The notes beneath the pieces are model-generated. The model saw only the letters and a program-made list of their open reading frames with translations. It had not been told where the DNA came from and did not search any database. Below, in pieces: positions 33,795 through 46,185 of a DNA stretch of 64,000 nucleotides (positions are counted from its first letter, which is position 1; each line of letters starts with the position of its first letter). The stretch lies in the NCBI RefSeq assembly GCF_000208745.1, contig NC_030854.1, positions 14,020,816 through 14,084,815 of the forward strand, given 5' to 3'. This stretch comes from Theobroma cacao (lineage: Eukaryota; Streptophyta; Magnoliopsida; Malvales; Malvaceae). The position numbers and the translations under genes were made by a program.

Positions 33795-36700
33795 TGTAAC
33801 GCTCCCAATGTTAATGTTGGCTATGCATGATGTTGGAGTAGCTTATAGGTTGATGTGAACTTCGATGTGTATGGTTGTGAATTCACAGAATGCTTATGTC
33901 CATAGAAAGATGGTCAAGTAATGTATAAGTATGTAAAAGCTAAAATGATGTTATGCATACTCTTAGCACATGAATGATATAGTGCATTTGCTTGGCACTA
34001 AGATGAGTATGTTATGTACGCAATTTATGCTATGTTTAATTAATGTGCTATGTGACATGGAGCATGAAGGAGAAATTGGTGTGCATGATGAACTTTTGTG
34101 CTCATCTTATGTAAAATATCAATGATTGGAGGTTGTGGAGGAGATTTAGAATGAGCTTAGACTTTTAAAAGAATAATTTCTATGAATTTGGACCTCCAGT
34201 GTTGATCCTAGCACATAGAGGATCGAATATGTGAAGCAAAGGGCGAGGGGAGAAAGGTGCACTGGTCCAAGATCGACTATGAAGCCTTTATGGTTGATCT
34301 TAGGAAGTGAAATAGGAGTAGGGATAAACAACCTGGTCCAAGATCAACTTCAAGCCTCTCATAGTCGATCCTAGACTACTAGATCAGCCAACTTCAAGCT
34401 TAAAAGTCCCATTTTCTCCACCCATTTTCTCCCAAATCTTACACCCTTCAAACCCATCAATCTTCAACAATAAATCAAGGATTTTAAGTGTTGGAAATAA
34501 GAGTTTTACTCTTAAAAAGGGTTACATTGTAATTTTCATTTTCTTTTTCTAAAATCCAAACCTTAGCTTCTAAGAATGATTTTTAAGTCTATTTGGAGTG
34601 GTTAAAGTTTGCGGAATGCTTCTAGAGGCAAGATAAAGCATTTTTACCAATTGATTTTCAATTTGAATGGTTGATAACTTAGATTTATTTTCACATAGCT
34701 TTGGTAGAAAAATCGTTCCCCTGAATTAACTAGATATTTGGGGTAAACAATAGCACAACCTAACTTCTAAGGCATAGATCTAGCTCATTGTTGAGGAATT
34801 TGAGCTTATTTTTTGAGTTGCTAAAGATTTAGCTATTTCTAGAAATGCTCGAAACAATCTGTAAGCTAGGATTTGGCTATGAAATTGAGAATTATGATGT
34901 AAATGCTAAAGAGTATGTGTTGTTAAATGCTAGATGACTTTTGAAAGTAAGAATTCTGCCAATTTGCAAATATTAAGCTGTTGAGCTAAAGTGTGCAAGT
35001 ATGGATAGAGGAACACTCAAAGTGTCAAGGTGAGAAGGGAAATTTTGGTGTATAGGAGCATGATGACTAAGATGCACGCATGCTTCAATAATGAAAATGC
35101 ATAATGTATGCAACATTGAACTATAAGCATGTCTAAAGGTAGAATTCCTAGACTAGAAAATGTTAGAGAATAATGTGGAAGGCCTAGAAGGATTTATGCC
35201 TAGGCTAACGATGTTAACACGAATGTGAGTTAATGTTATGGAAATGATGATACTGTGATGAATATGCATATGATAAATATGTCTAAAAATGTTACGTCTA
35301 GACTAGTGAATGTTATGAGAATTATGTGAATTGCCTAGAAGAATTGCTCTAGGCTAAGTGATTAATATGCTTATAAGTACGTTATGAATATGAGAATCAA
35401 GGCATGATGACAAATGATTGAATATGTATGATGACAAGTATGATGAATAATGATTATGTTGAGGAATATGTTCTATTCATGGATGATTCTAAGTGATAAT
35501 ATGATATGAGACATGTATGTCCCATCCGTGGATGATTCCGGATAATGTATGTTATGAGGTCAAGTGTGTCCATATCTTTATGACTATATATGATGCCTAG
35601 AAGGATGGTGGTTCTGGTCTCACCTGTAGTGCTATGATGCAATTTGTTGAGATTATTCTAGATGATGACTATAGACTCTGTTGTTTGCTCTGCAATGAGG
35701 CATGACTTGACTCTGTCATTTATCGTGGTAATAGGGCGTGACATGATATTCGATGATGACTATAGACTCTATCGTTTGCTTGGCAATAGGGCGTTACATG
35801 ATGTTGTATGTTGTTTATCAGTTGGCCACCGTACGTGACTATGTAATGCCTAAAGAAGACCACTCTATGATGTAATGTTATGACTATGTAATGGCATGCC
35901 TTATGATTTGAAATACGAATTGTGTTATCTGATGTCTCTAAATTGATGATGATTGTAAAGGCTTAAGGTAAGAGCCAAATGAAATGCTGTGTGTAAAATT
36001 GACATGATTAAAGCTTAGGGAGCTTATGGTTTAGCATCGAGGCGAGAGTTATTAGGTATGTATGCTGGGTCACTTATGTAAACGACCATATGGTGGGCTA
36101 CTTAATACGAGAGATTATATTGACAAACAATTATGTTGATAATGATATTGCATGAGTGAGTGAAGATGATTACACCACCTTAATATGTTAATATCTAGTG
36201 ATATGCAGTGTAGTACAACTGTCATGATTATGTTATACTATGATCGATAGGTGACAATTGACTTGTCTTATATGTACTTGTTTTAGGATATATGATATGC
36301 ATGGATGAATAAAGGATATGTGTAGCAACTATCCCTGCACATTTACAGTTGTTTTATACTTATACTCTCTAAGTACAATTACTTTAATTGTACGTGTATA
36401 GAGAAATAGACACTAAGGATCAGAAAGCTTAGCGTTGTCATAGTTAGACATGTAATTTTGGCAAGCAGTATGTTATCCGTTGGAAGTGTCACTTCGCTGG
36501 CTAATAGGCGAGTCTTATGCTTCTGTAATGTATAAATGGTCATGTCTTAGATTGGGTTATATGGGTACTGTGTGACCCTATATGTTTTATATAATGAGAT
36601 GATAAATATATGATGATGAGTTAGCCAACGTATGGCTATGTGTATGATAAGTTTAACTCTAAAATGTTGATACGAGTCGAGGGGCTTTTACTAAATGTTA

Positions 36701-36857
36701 AAGATTTAAGTTGATGTGAAATGATGTTTGCCATGAAGTCTTATGATTATGAAGTATGTTTAACAAGACTTAATTATGAAGGCTTCTTCAAGTCTCACAA
36801 GATTGCCTGCATGGCTTGTGCTTGCTGATCATGGCTCCCAGATTTTGGGTCGTGACA
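33795..36857 (+). repeat. G1 3' LTR
   Basis: It starts TGTAACGCTCCC and ends GGGTCGTGACA, 3063 bp. The last 830 bases match 886-1760. It holds short internal tandem duplications: a block with CTGGTCCAAGATC near 34255 and 34332, and a block with GACTATAGACTCT near 35668 and 35758. A donor-like AAGGTGAGA is at about 35028 and an acceptor-like TTGTTTTAG at about 36280. Confidence 0.9.
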
Positions 36858-37187
36858 AGATTTCATGGGTCCATTTATTTCTTCTTTCAACAACCATTAT
36901 ATTTTGGTGGTCGTTGACTATATTTCTAAGAGGGTGGAAACTTTGGCATTGCCTACGAATGATTCCAAGGTGGTGTTGACATTCTTGAAATAGAACATCT
37001 TCACTAGATTTGGCACACCAAGAGCGATTATAATTGATTAAGGCAATCACTTTTGCAACGGGTGTTTAGAAACAATACTTGCTAAGTACCGAGTTAAACA
37101 CAACATTGCAACTGCTTATCATCCACAAACTAATTGACAAGTTGATGTTTCCAATAGAGAAATCAAGAGGATTTTGGAGAAGGCTAT
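36858..37187 (+). pseudogene. pol (IN): Athila/Tat-type integrase core, first part
   Basis: Translation from 36859 gives DFMGPFISSF, YILVVVDYISKRVE, LPTNDSKVVLTFL, FTRFGTPRAIIID, YRVKHNIATAYHPQTN and VSNREIKRILEK. This wording belongs to the Athila/Tat branch of gypsy, not to the chromovirus branch of G1 and D. The three catalytic acidic positions are readable, but three in-frame stops break it. It is the oldest sequence in the window: G1 sits at its left edge and a C LTR cuts it at 37187. Confidence 0.88.
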
Positions 37188-37580
37188 TATGAGACGTTGA
37201 CCTTCACAAACATGTAGCGGAGGTAAACCCTATGATGTGGAGTAGGGGTAGTTTGGTCATTTTCTTGGCGAGCTCCTAGAAGTGGGTTTTCTAATGTTAT
37301 TAAGGTCTAAGTAGGCCTAAGACATAAATGAATGATGAAAATAAGGATAAAATGACGAAGGAAATAGAAATAATGATGATTTCCAAGGTAGGGGTAAAAT
37401 GGTCAATTTTCATCTCAGGTCAAAATTTTTAAGTTTTCATGAACCTGAGCATTTCTAGACTATTATGGACTTTGTCTCAGTGTCAAAATAGTAAAAAGAT
37501 TGCACAAAGGATTGAAAGAAGACAAAGCCAACTTGTTAAGGGCATTTTCGTAATTTAAGTGAAGTTTGGATAAGGTTAGG

Positions 37581-37590
37581 CTATAAATAT
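37581..37590 (+). promoter_or_regulatory. TATA box of a C LTR
   Basis: CTATAAATAT is a good plant TATA box. The same sequence is kept in the inverted C copy (28813-28822, minus); the forward copy near 24787 has a changed form. Confidence 0.6.
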
Positions 37591-38299
37591 CTCATTTCTC
37601 CAGCAGTTTCCTCATTTTTCCAGTAGCTTCTTGTTCTTCTTCCTCCCATCTCATGTTTCTTCATCTTCCATGGAAGCCTCCCTTAAAGCTTCCATAACTC
37701 TCTCTGTCTAGCTTCAATTTTCATTCTTTTAAGCACTTTTTCATAGAACCTTTTGTGCTCTTTCACTTTCTCACCTTAAAACCCTCAAAAGTCTTTGTTC
37801 AGCACTTTCTCTCACTAGTTGGAAGTTTTAGAGGGAGAAAAAAGACTTGCCATAGTAGCTTGAAACCTCTTGAAAAGGAGTTCAACTATAAGTCCACCAA
37901 GGTGAGAGATGAGTTAAGGTTGATTTTAGGTGGTTAGAGATGGCTAATAATTAAAATTGTGGGCTGTTACATTTTTTATGGTTATATTGTGTGTGATAGG
38001 TTCCAACGAGGCCTCACATGTCCAATTGAAGCAATAATCAAAGTTAGAGTCAATTAAAGATTCAACAAATATCGGTGAGTGAAGTTGCATCAAAGTGTTT
38101 TTGGAAATACATATGTGTTGGGATGAAACATTTAAATGATTTTACTTGGTTTTTCATTAAATTATGCATGGGAACAAGTTCTTGATAAAATGTTTTGATG
38201 TTGTGAAAATGTGAAATGTGTAAAAGGATGAATCCATGTGCTCCTATATTATGTTGGTATGTATATATATGAATATATGTTGTGCATTGATGAATAATG

Positions 38300-38460
38300 T
38301 TGTTTGATGATGTTGAAGTGTGCAAGTAGGGAGTGCACACATGATGGTGTTGAAGTGTGCGAGTAGGGAGTGCACACATGATGATGTTGAATTGTGCAAG
38401 TAAAGAGTGCACACATGATGATGGTAGAATGTGTGAGTATGGAGTGCACATGATGATGAA
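38300..38460. repeat. GTGCAC minisatellite in the 37188-39704 C LTR
   Basis: There are four units with GTGTGCGAGTAGGGAGTGCAC and ACATGATG, the same unit type as in element A and unlike the GTGGGGG type of the other two C copies. Confidence 0.82.
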
Positions 38461-38651
38461 TGAAGTGGGGTGGTGTACGTGTTTATATATGTTTATATAT
38501 GTATATGTGATAGAAAGTTTATGATTATAATATGTGATTGAAATGAATAATGAGAAACTTGATTATTGTCAATGTGTTCACTTTGATGTGCAATATGGTA
38601 AAAATGGATTTTATGGCATGTGAAAATCCCTTAATTGTCATCTGCCCTGAA

Positions 38652-39005
38652 TCTCGCTGCAGCGAGAAACTCTTGGGTGGTGGGGGCACAAACCAACCCT
38701 ATTTCTAGCTCCAGCGAAAAAGAATTCTCGCTATAGCAAATTTCCTTGCTGCAGCAAAAATGGATTCTTGCTGCAGCGAGAAACTCTTGGGTGGTTCCAA
38801 AATCCTAGTGAAGTGTTTTCACTTTGACAATGATGTTGACAACCTTCTACTCAGAACTAGGAAAATTAGTAAACATCAAAGTTGTATCCAAGTATCTTAG
38901 CTTTCTAATGGTTTAAAAATCATGTCAATTGGACTTCTGTAGTGGGAGATATGCATAAAAAACTGAAACATATGCAAATCAAGAATGTTTCTCGCCGCAA
39001 CGAGA
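38652..39005. repeat. CTGCAG-centred palindromes in the 37188-39704 C LTR
   Basis: There is a perfect 16-bp core TCTCGCTGCAGCGAGA at 38652-38667. Decayed copies lie near 38714, 38733, 38754, 38766 and 38988. Confidence 0.8.
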
Positions 39006-39704
39006 AACTTGCTATCATGCTTGCTACCTTGCTTGATTTTGACATATTTTTCACCCATTTAACTTCATGGATTGATCATGGGTTTTTGCAACACTATAAG
39101 GTTATTAATCAAAGTTTGAGATGAGGGGCTTTTAGTAAGAAATTAAATCAATTGCATTGTTTTTCAAACAAGTGCATCATGATTTCCAAGTTCTCCTTAT
39201 CGATTACTTGTTCCCTTCTTATGTTCACTCATTGAGTTTTGTACTCACGTTTTTAAACTTCATGTTTTCATATTTGGAGGCAATTGGGACCTAAATTGAG
39301 TGTCCATATATGCTCGTCTTCTTGGTAGGTACTATGGCATCTCAATAGCAGTACCTTCACTTTAAGTCACTTCGCTGACGATTGAGAGTCTTTTGTCTAT
39401 GTACATGTATATGTAATGTAAACTACTAAGAGTCATGTTATAAATGAAGTATGTATATGTTGGATTGATGATGATGCCCTTATGAGATGACAATGAATGA
39501 CAGTACTTTGAGATAATACAAATATGAATATTTGGTTGCTATAAAATATTATTGAAACATTCATCATTGAGAATTACAACACATGGTTTTAATGATGATG
39601 GATGAAATGAGGAACAGGATTTCATAAAGAGGCTTGCTTGGGCCTAGTGGGCTATGCCCACTAAGCCCATGCATTGGTCATGGCCTAAAATTTGGGTTGT
39701 GACA

Positions 39705-39904
39705 GCTGTATCTCCATCAAGGAAGGATTGGGCTAAGAGACTAGATGATGCACTTTGGGCATATATGATTGTTTACAAAACTCTAATAGGTATGTCTCCT
39801 TATAGATTAGTTTTTGGAAAAGTATGTCTATGGTATATGCCTTTGAGCCAATTAGATTGGTCAAGGAATATATATTGTCATTTAATGCATATTTAATAGC
39901 ATAA
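39705..39904 (+). pseudogene. pol (IN): Athila/Tat-type integrase, second part
   Basis: It continues with [35 protein letters not shown], then loses the family pattern after KVCLW, probably by a frameshift. It is cut at 39909 by element D. No C-terminal part is found on the far side of D, where repeat E2 begins. Confidence 0.88.
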
Positions 39905-40733
39905 TTATATGTCACGACCCAAAATTCCCATCGAGCCAGTGACAATTGCCACGATGTCTCGATTGACATTCATTACCCGGAATGCTAATCGAAACCTCAC
40001 AAGGCTTTCCCATCAGTTTTACTTCTCCCCTGTGAGCAACAGTTAATAAATACCATGTTTTAAAGAAATATAGACTAATTTCAAATAAAAAAAAATCAAA
40101 AAGTAATTTCTACTACACAGGGGTATTTTGGTCATTTTATCCAAAATTTTCAAACCCTGGTAAAAATATGATATACGAGTAATAAGCATCCATTTCGTGT
40201 CTCAAAATAAGTTTCGTTGTGTAATTCATCAATTTAAAGGGAAATTATAGCTATTCAAATTAAATAAAAATATTAAATAAAATATTCTATTTTCTTATAA
40301 AACAATATTTATAAAACTCTGTGTAAATAATTTTTGTAGGGTAAAAGCAAAATGAATTTATACATACAGTGGCACATGCAGCCAGGTATACAAAATATTC
40401 TACAATGAAATGTGGGCCCCCAAAATAAACAAATATGTACAAGAAGGTAGACCTTCGATTTCTAAAGATGTAAATCCGAAAGTAGATCCTTGACAAAATC
40501 AGCTATCTACAGACTATCCTGAGCCTGAAATGGTTAAAAAGAATAGGTGAGTTTTTATAAACTCAATGAGTAAGCAGAGTTCGTCTGTAGCATCTAAAGT
40601 CGAGTAAATGGAGACAGTTAAATCATCCCATCAATATATATATATATATAATTCATAGCATCAAAACCCATTTCAATCCATGTAAAAACAATCACATTTC
40701 ATCAAGAAAATCAACGAGGCTTATGACTTTCTT

Positions 40734-43700
40734 TGTCAAGCCTAGCCCTATAATATACTCGTCATGTCATTCATGTATTTGACAACATGCTTGCATACTT
40801 GAATACCTCGAAAAAATCGTCAAAAGTCAGTAGTGTACCTAGTGGTACAACTAAGTTGATTTAAGCCTCGAACTAGTTCAAATAAAGATTTTAAGATGCA
40901 ATTGAGAGTTATTGAATCTTAGAATGACTTAATATGGTGATTCAGAGTTCGGGCATTGATTTGGAGTTAAATTGGAATTTTCATAACGTAGGGGCAAAAT
41001 GGTCATTTTTCCACTTGAGGGCAAATTTGGGATGGTGGATGAAATTTTGATCAAGTTTGACTATTTGGAACATAATTTGAGCTTAAGAAGTGAAAAATTT
41101 TAATTTCGATAATTTTTCGAACATGAGGACAAAAAGGTCATTTCACGTATCCACAAGGACGTAATTAGAATTTTTGGAATTTTACACCACCTTGACACTT
41201 GTCAAACCCATGAAATTCATTTTATACTTTGGATAATTGANNNNNNNNNNNNNNNNNNNNNNNNNNNNNNNNNNNNNNNNNNNNNNNNNNNNNNNNNNNN
41301 NNNNNNNNNNNNNNNNNNNNNNNNNNNNNNNNNNNNNNNNNNNNNNNNNNNNNNNNNNNNNNNNNNNNNNNNNNNNNNNNNNNNNNNNNNNNNNNNNNNN
41401 NNNNNNNNNNNNNNNNNNNNNNNNNNNNNNNNNNNNNNNNNNNNNNNNNNNNNNNNNNNNNNNNNNNNNNNNNNNNNNNNNNNNNNNNNNNNNNNNNNNN
41501 NNNNNNNNNNNNNNNNNNNNNNNNNNNNNNNNNNNNNNNNNNNNNNNNNNNNNNNNNNNNNNNNNNNNNNNNNNNNNNNNNNNNNNNNNNNNNNNNNNNN
41601 NNNNNNNNNNNNNNNNNNNNNNNNNNNNNNNNNNNNNNNNNNNNNNNNNNNNNNNNNNNNNNNNNNNNNNNNNNNNNNNNNNNNNNNNNNNNNNNNNNNN
41701 NNNNNNNNNNNNNNNNNNNNNNNNNNNNNNNNNNNNNNNNNNNNNNNNNNNNNNNNNNNNNNNNNNNNNNNNNNNNNNNNNNNNNNNNNNNNNNNNNNNN
41801 NNNNNNNNNNNNNNNNNNNNNNNNNNNNNNNNNNNNNNNNNNNNNNNNNNNNNNNNNNNNNNNNNNNNNNNNNNNNNNNNNNNNNNNNNNNNNNNNNNNN
41901 NNNNNNNNNNNNNNNNNNNNNNNNNNNNNNNNNNNNNNNNNNNNNNNNNNNNNNNNNNNNNNNNNNNNNNNNNNNNNNNNNNNNNNNNNNNNNNNNNGAA
42001 TTTTACAAGGAAGATATTGATGATGGATTTTTGTGATATTACATATTATTTAACTTGTAATTGATGACTTGGAGTGTTGGAAGTGGAATCAAGTTAATTG
42101 GAGTTGAATTGGATGTATTGGCCAATTAACCGGTGTATAGATCGAATTAGGCCAATACCATTTTATTTTAATACATAATTGAAGCTATGTAGGACACCAT
42201 ATTTAGATAATAATCCGAACATTTCGCATCCCATTTCATACATTCATATAGAGCCTAAATTAGTTTTATAACGGTTTAGTACAAATATAGTAAATTGCTT
42301 GTTGTGCATTATGTTTAGGTGGTGAAACTTCCGATAAGGGTAAGGAGATTGTACCTGAAGACTGGGACTAGGAATATTTCGACTCCCGATATTGTGAGTA
42401 ACCTTATTATCGTCTTAATTATCTAAAGTATTTTTATTCGTTTTTGTGATTTTATAGGAAAATGAGTTTAAATGGTAAATCTTTATGGTTTATAAGTAAA
42501 ATGTGATTAAATGAAATGAGTTTTATAAATCATTTTGAAATTGAATGATGATTTTAGAAATTGAGTAATTGGAGACTTTTTTATTGTGTTGTAAATTTAT
42601 GGTTTGAATTGAGTAGCTTATGGTGATATTGGCATGAATGGCTGAATTGGAAATTGTGTTTAAATTGTATGAACTATTGTTTTGCCTTAACAAGCTGGGT
42701 AGTAATATAATTGCCATGTCATGCTGTTGAAACTTTTATTGATTTGGTGGGATATTGATTAGTCACTGCAGTGACAGGTTTTCGTGGACTAGCCTATTAG
42801 AGAGGGGTACGGTAAACCCGATTATATTTTTCCTCGGTACGAGAGGCGCGGAGGGTATCTCCTAAGGTAAAGCTTTAAAGTTCACTACACGCTACACCAC
42901 CACGTGATGGTGAACTCAGCCAATGCCAAGGAATGGCTATGCTTTTAAACGTAAAAATGTGTTTTATACGTATATGAACTTTTTTTTAACAGCCTTGGCG
43001 GACTCGTTTGGATGCCCCGGCCAAGGTATCCCCGAGAATGAGATTTGGCATGAGCCAAATGTTTAAGAAATTCATAAGCCATGTTGATTATTTGAGTGAA
43101 ATGAAATTACTTTATTTAGGTGAAATGAGTTTGAAATGTTATGAATCATAATATGATGAACTATTTTAAGTTGTCTCCATTTACTCGACTTTAGATATTT
43201 TAGATGATGTTTGTTTACTCACTGAGTTTATATAAACTCACCACCCTCCTTTCCACTCATTTCAGGATCAAGACAGTCAGTAAATAGCTGATTACATCAA
43301 GGGTTATTATTGGACTCCTCTCCTCAAAAATTGTAGGTCCACAGCCTTTGTTACATTTGGTCATTCAAGGGCCCACATCTTTGTTACTATATGTATGGAT
43401 TTATTTTGCTTTTACGCTACAAAAATTATTTACGCAAAGTTCTATAAATATTGTTTTATAAGAAAATGGAATATTTCATTTAATATTTTTATTTTATTCT
43501 ATTAGCTACAATTTCACCCTAAATGAATGTTTTAGACATAAAAACTTGTTTTTAGTTATGAAATGTGTATTTTTCCCTATATATTATATTTTCAGCAGGT
43601 TTCAAAATTTTTAAAAAAAATGACCAAAATGCCCTTGTGAGACAGAAAATATTTTTTATTATTTTTTTGATTTGGAAATAACTTATAATCTTTTAAAATA

Positions 43701-43846
43701 TGATATTTAGTAATTATTGCTCACAGGGGAGGTGAGAAAATTGATATTAAGTCTTGCGAGGTTTCGGTTGGCATTCAGGGTAATGAATGTCTATCGGGAC
43801 ATCGTGGCAGTTGTCACAGGCTCGAGGAGAGTACCGGGTCGTGACA
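40734..43846 (+). mobile_element. D-family solo LTR in the element D 3' LTR, with sequence gap
   Basis: It starts TGTCAAGCCTAGCCC and ends CGGGTCGTGACA. The TSD TTCTT is perfect (40729-40733 and 43847-43851). Only LTR sequence is visible, but about 757 bases are unknown (N), so an interior hidden in the gap cannot be formally excluded; the flanking LTR parts align as a single LTR with about the right length. Confidence 0.88.
41241..41997. other. Assembly gap (N)
   Basis: This is a run of unknown bases inside the nested D LTR. The open frame that appears to cross it is meaningless. Confidence 0.97.
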
Positions 43847-46145
43847 TTCTTAAAAACTTAGCTCGTGCCAAAAATTAGTACTCGATGATGCCTTGCACGG
43901 GGCATCCAACCGAGTCCGCCAAGGCAGTTAAAAAGACATATACACATAAACATGTTTTCACGTTTAAAAACATAGCCATTCCTTGGCATTGGCTGAGTTT
44001 CACTTTCACGTGGTGGTTCGGTGTGAAGTGAACTCTAAACTTTACCTTAGGAGATACCCTTTGCGCCTCTCGTACTAAGGTAAATATAACGGGGTTTACC
44101 ATGCCCCTCTAATAGGCTGGTCCACAGAAACCCGCCCACTGCAGTAAGCTAAATACATAACTGACCAAATCAATAAAATTTTGGCAGCATAACATGGCTA
44201 ATATAGTACTATCCAACCTATCAATGTAACGCAAAACAATTTATATAATTCACAAAACCACAATTTTAGCCATTCATGCTACCACAATTTCATAAGCCAT
44301 CAATTCAAATCATGTATATATATATAATACGAATGTATAGCCTCCACTTACTCTATTTCAAAAATCAACATTTAGTTTCAGAATAATTTATAAATCTCAT
44401 TCATTTAACCAACATTTAAAATGTAAAACATAATAATTTGCAAATTAAGTGCCTTATTCTTTAAAATCTTAAAACAAGTATAAACCACTTTAGATAATTA
44501 AGATGAACATCTGATTACTCACTATAATGGAAATTTGGAGTGGTAAAAGTACTTCTATTCTTAGTCCTCCGACATGATATCTTAGCACTTATCGGGGGGT
44601 TCAACACCTACCCATAATACATGATACGTAATTCAATACATTGGTGTCAAATTGTTATAAAACTATTTCAGACTCTATATGAATGCATGAAGTTGAATGA
44701 GAAATGTTCGGATAGTCACTTAAAGACGGTGTTCTACGTAGGTTCAATTGTGATCGGAATGAATTTGTATTCGACCTAATTCGAACTATACACCATTGAT
44801 TTAACCAAAACATCCGATTCAACTCCAAATATATTCATTACACTTCCAATAATCTAATACCCCAGAGCATTACAATGAACTTGATTTTTTGACTAACTTC
44901 ACCATTTTCCAAAATTCATTTTGATTCCGAACTAACATACTAATCAATGTCTACACAGTCTCGTAAATCCATATATATCATTAGGAATCAAATCCAAGTC
45001 CATTTACTATGATTTTCTCAGTTTCCATCAAGCCATTTTCTAAAGGAACTATACTTTTCAATAACCGGTTTCGATATCCAACATCATAATTCATTAATTC
45101 CTAGCTAAATAACATGAATTACAACCAAATCCATCATCAACATGCCCTATAGAAAATTCGGCCAAATGAGGGTGGTTGAAGAACATGTGATTTTCTTGCT
45201 TGTTTTTCCTTCCAAACATCACAAAATGACTAAAAACACTAGGATATTATGAAATCTAGCAAAATTCATCACCAAAACTTCTCTCTCTAGGTTTGGCCAG
45301 CAAAGGTTCCCTCTTGAAAACTTGAATTTCAGCCATGGAGAATGAAAAATAATGCATGGGAAAGGTAGATGACAAGCTAAAATAAAAAATCTTACCTTTA
45401 CTTGCTTGATTCCTTGAAATCCAACAATTTCTCTTGGATTTTTCTTTTCTAGGGTTTGTTCTTCTCTTTTTCTCTTCGTTCCCTTGCTTGGCTAGCCATA
45501 AGAGTGTGAATGTGAGGGTTTTAAGTGAGTTTATATAGGGAATTTAAAATAATATTAAAGCTTGACACTTGTCACCTTTTAACTTGTACATGTTTAAAAC
45601 TTACTAATTAAGCATTTCATTCCCACCACATATAATCTCTCACTTAAAAAAATAATGGGTGAAATTCATAGGTTTGACAAGTGCCATGGTGGTGTAAAAT
45701 TCCAAAATTTCCAATTTCATCCTCATGGACACTTAAAATAACCGTTTTGCCCCTATGTTCGAAAAAATGTCGAAATTGAAACTTTTCAATTCTCAAATTC
45801 AAATAATGCTCTAATTAATCAAATTTAGTCAAAATATCATCCAACATTCCAATTTTGCCCTTGGGTGGAAAAATGACCATTTTACCCCTACATTATGAAA
45901 ATTCCCGAATTAACTCCAAATCAATCCTTGAATTTTGAATCATCATATTAAGACATTCTAATATTCAACAACTCTCAAATACATCGTAAAATCTTTATTT
46001 GGCGTAGTCGGAGGCTTTAATCAACTTAATTGTACCACTAGGTACAATATCGACTTTTAATGATTTTCTGATACATTCACTTATGAAAACATTCTATCAA
46101 GCACATGAATGACATGACAAATATATTATAGAGTTGGGCTTGACA

Positions 46146-46185
46146 TCACTACCCCTCTTAAAATAAAATTTTGACCTCAAAATTT
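46146..46185 (-). promoter_or_regulatory. Element D polypurine tract and stem-loop
   Basis: On minus the tract AAGAGGGGTAGTGA (46146-46159) abuts the 3' LTR. Just upstream, AAATTTTGA and TCAAAATTT form perfect 9-bp arms with loop GG (46166-46185). The stem begins at the integrase stop codon (46185-46187). Confidence 0.85.

Larger units (their letters stand above)
1..36857 (+). mobile_element. G1: Ty3/gypsy Del/Tekay-type chromovirus, decayed, left end outside window
   Basis: The order is 5' LTR remnant, Met-type primer site, leader, gag, protease, RT, RNase H, integrase, stem-loop, polypurine tract, and 3' LTR from 33795 to 36857. Coding sequence continues exactly across the inserted element A: integrase stops at 10791 and resumes at 32752 once one copy of ATAGT is removed. 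The right end (GTCGTGACA) is followed by AGATT inside an Athila-type integrase; the matching left TSD is off-window. All genes have stops or lost catalytic residues, so the element is dead. Clade assignment rests on the gag/pol wording and the C-terminal region, from memory and not from a search. Confidence 0.88.
37188..39704 (+). mobile_element. C-family solo LTR splitting the Athila-type integrase
   Basis: It starts TATGAGACG (TG changed to TA) and ends GGGTTGTGACA. Flanks are GCTAT (37183-37187) and GCTGT (39705-39709). Removing it rejoins EKA with [14 protein letters not shown] in frame, which confirms the borders. A TATA box CTATAAATAT lies at 37581-37590. Donor-like sites are AAGGTGAGA (37902) and CGGTGAGT (38075), with an acceptor-like GTGTGATAG at 37991-37999. 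It also has a minisatellite at 38300-38460 and CTGCAG palindromes at 38652-39005. Confidence 0.92.
39910..46145 (-). repeat. Element D 3' LTR, interrupted
   Basis: Its own sequence is 39910-40733 and 43852-46145; the rest is a nested D LTR in the opposite orientation. On minus it starts TGTCAAGCCCAACTC and ends GGGTCGTGACA. A TATA box CTATATAAAC (45529-45538, minus) is shared with the 5' LTR. Confidence 0.92.

Noticed and set aside
41237..42064. Long plus-strand open frame
   Set aside because: It is made of unknown bases in the assembly gap and has no sequence content.
42765..43090. Possible gene in the conserved block with GGTGAACTCAGCCAATGCCAAGG-type text
   Set aside because: The block recurs in every D LTR (for example near 3230, 51340, 55140 and 60235) and has no shared open frame.
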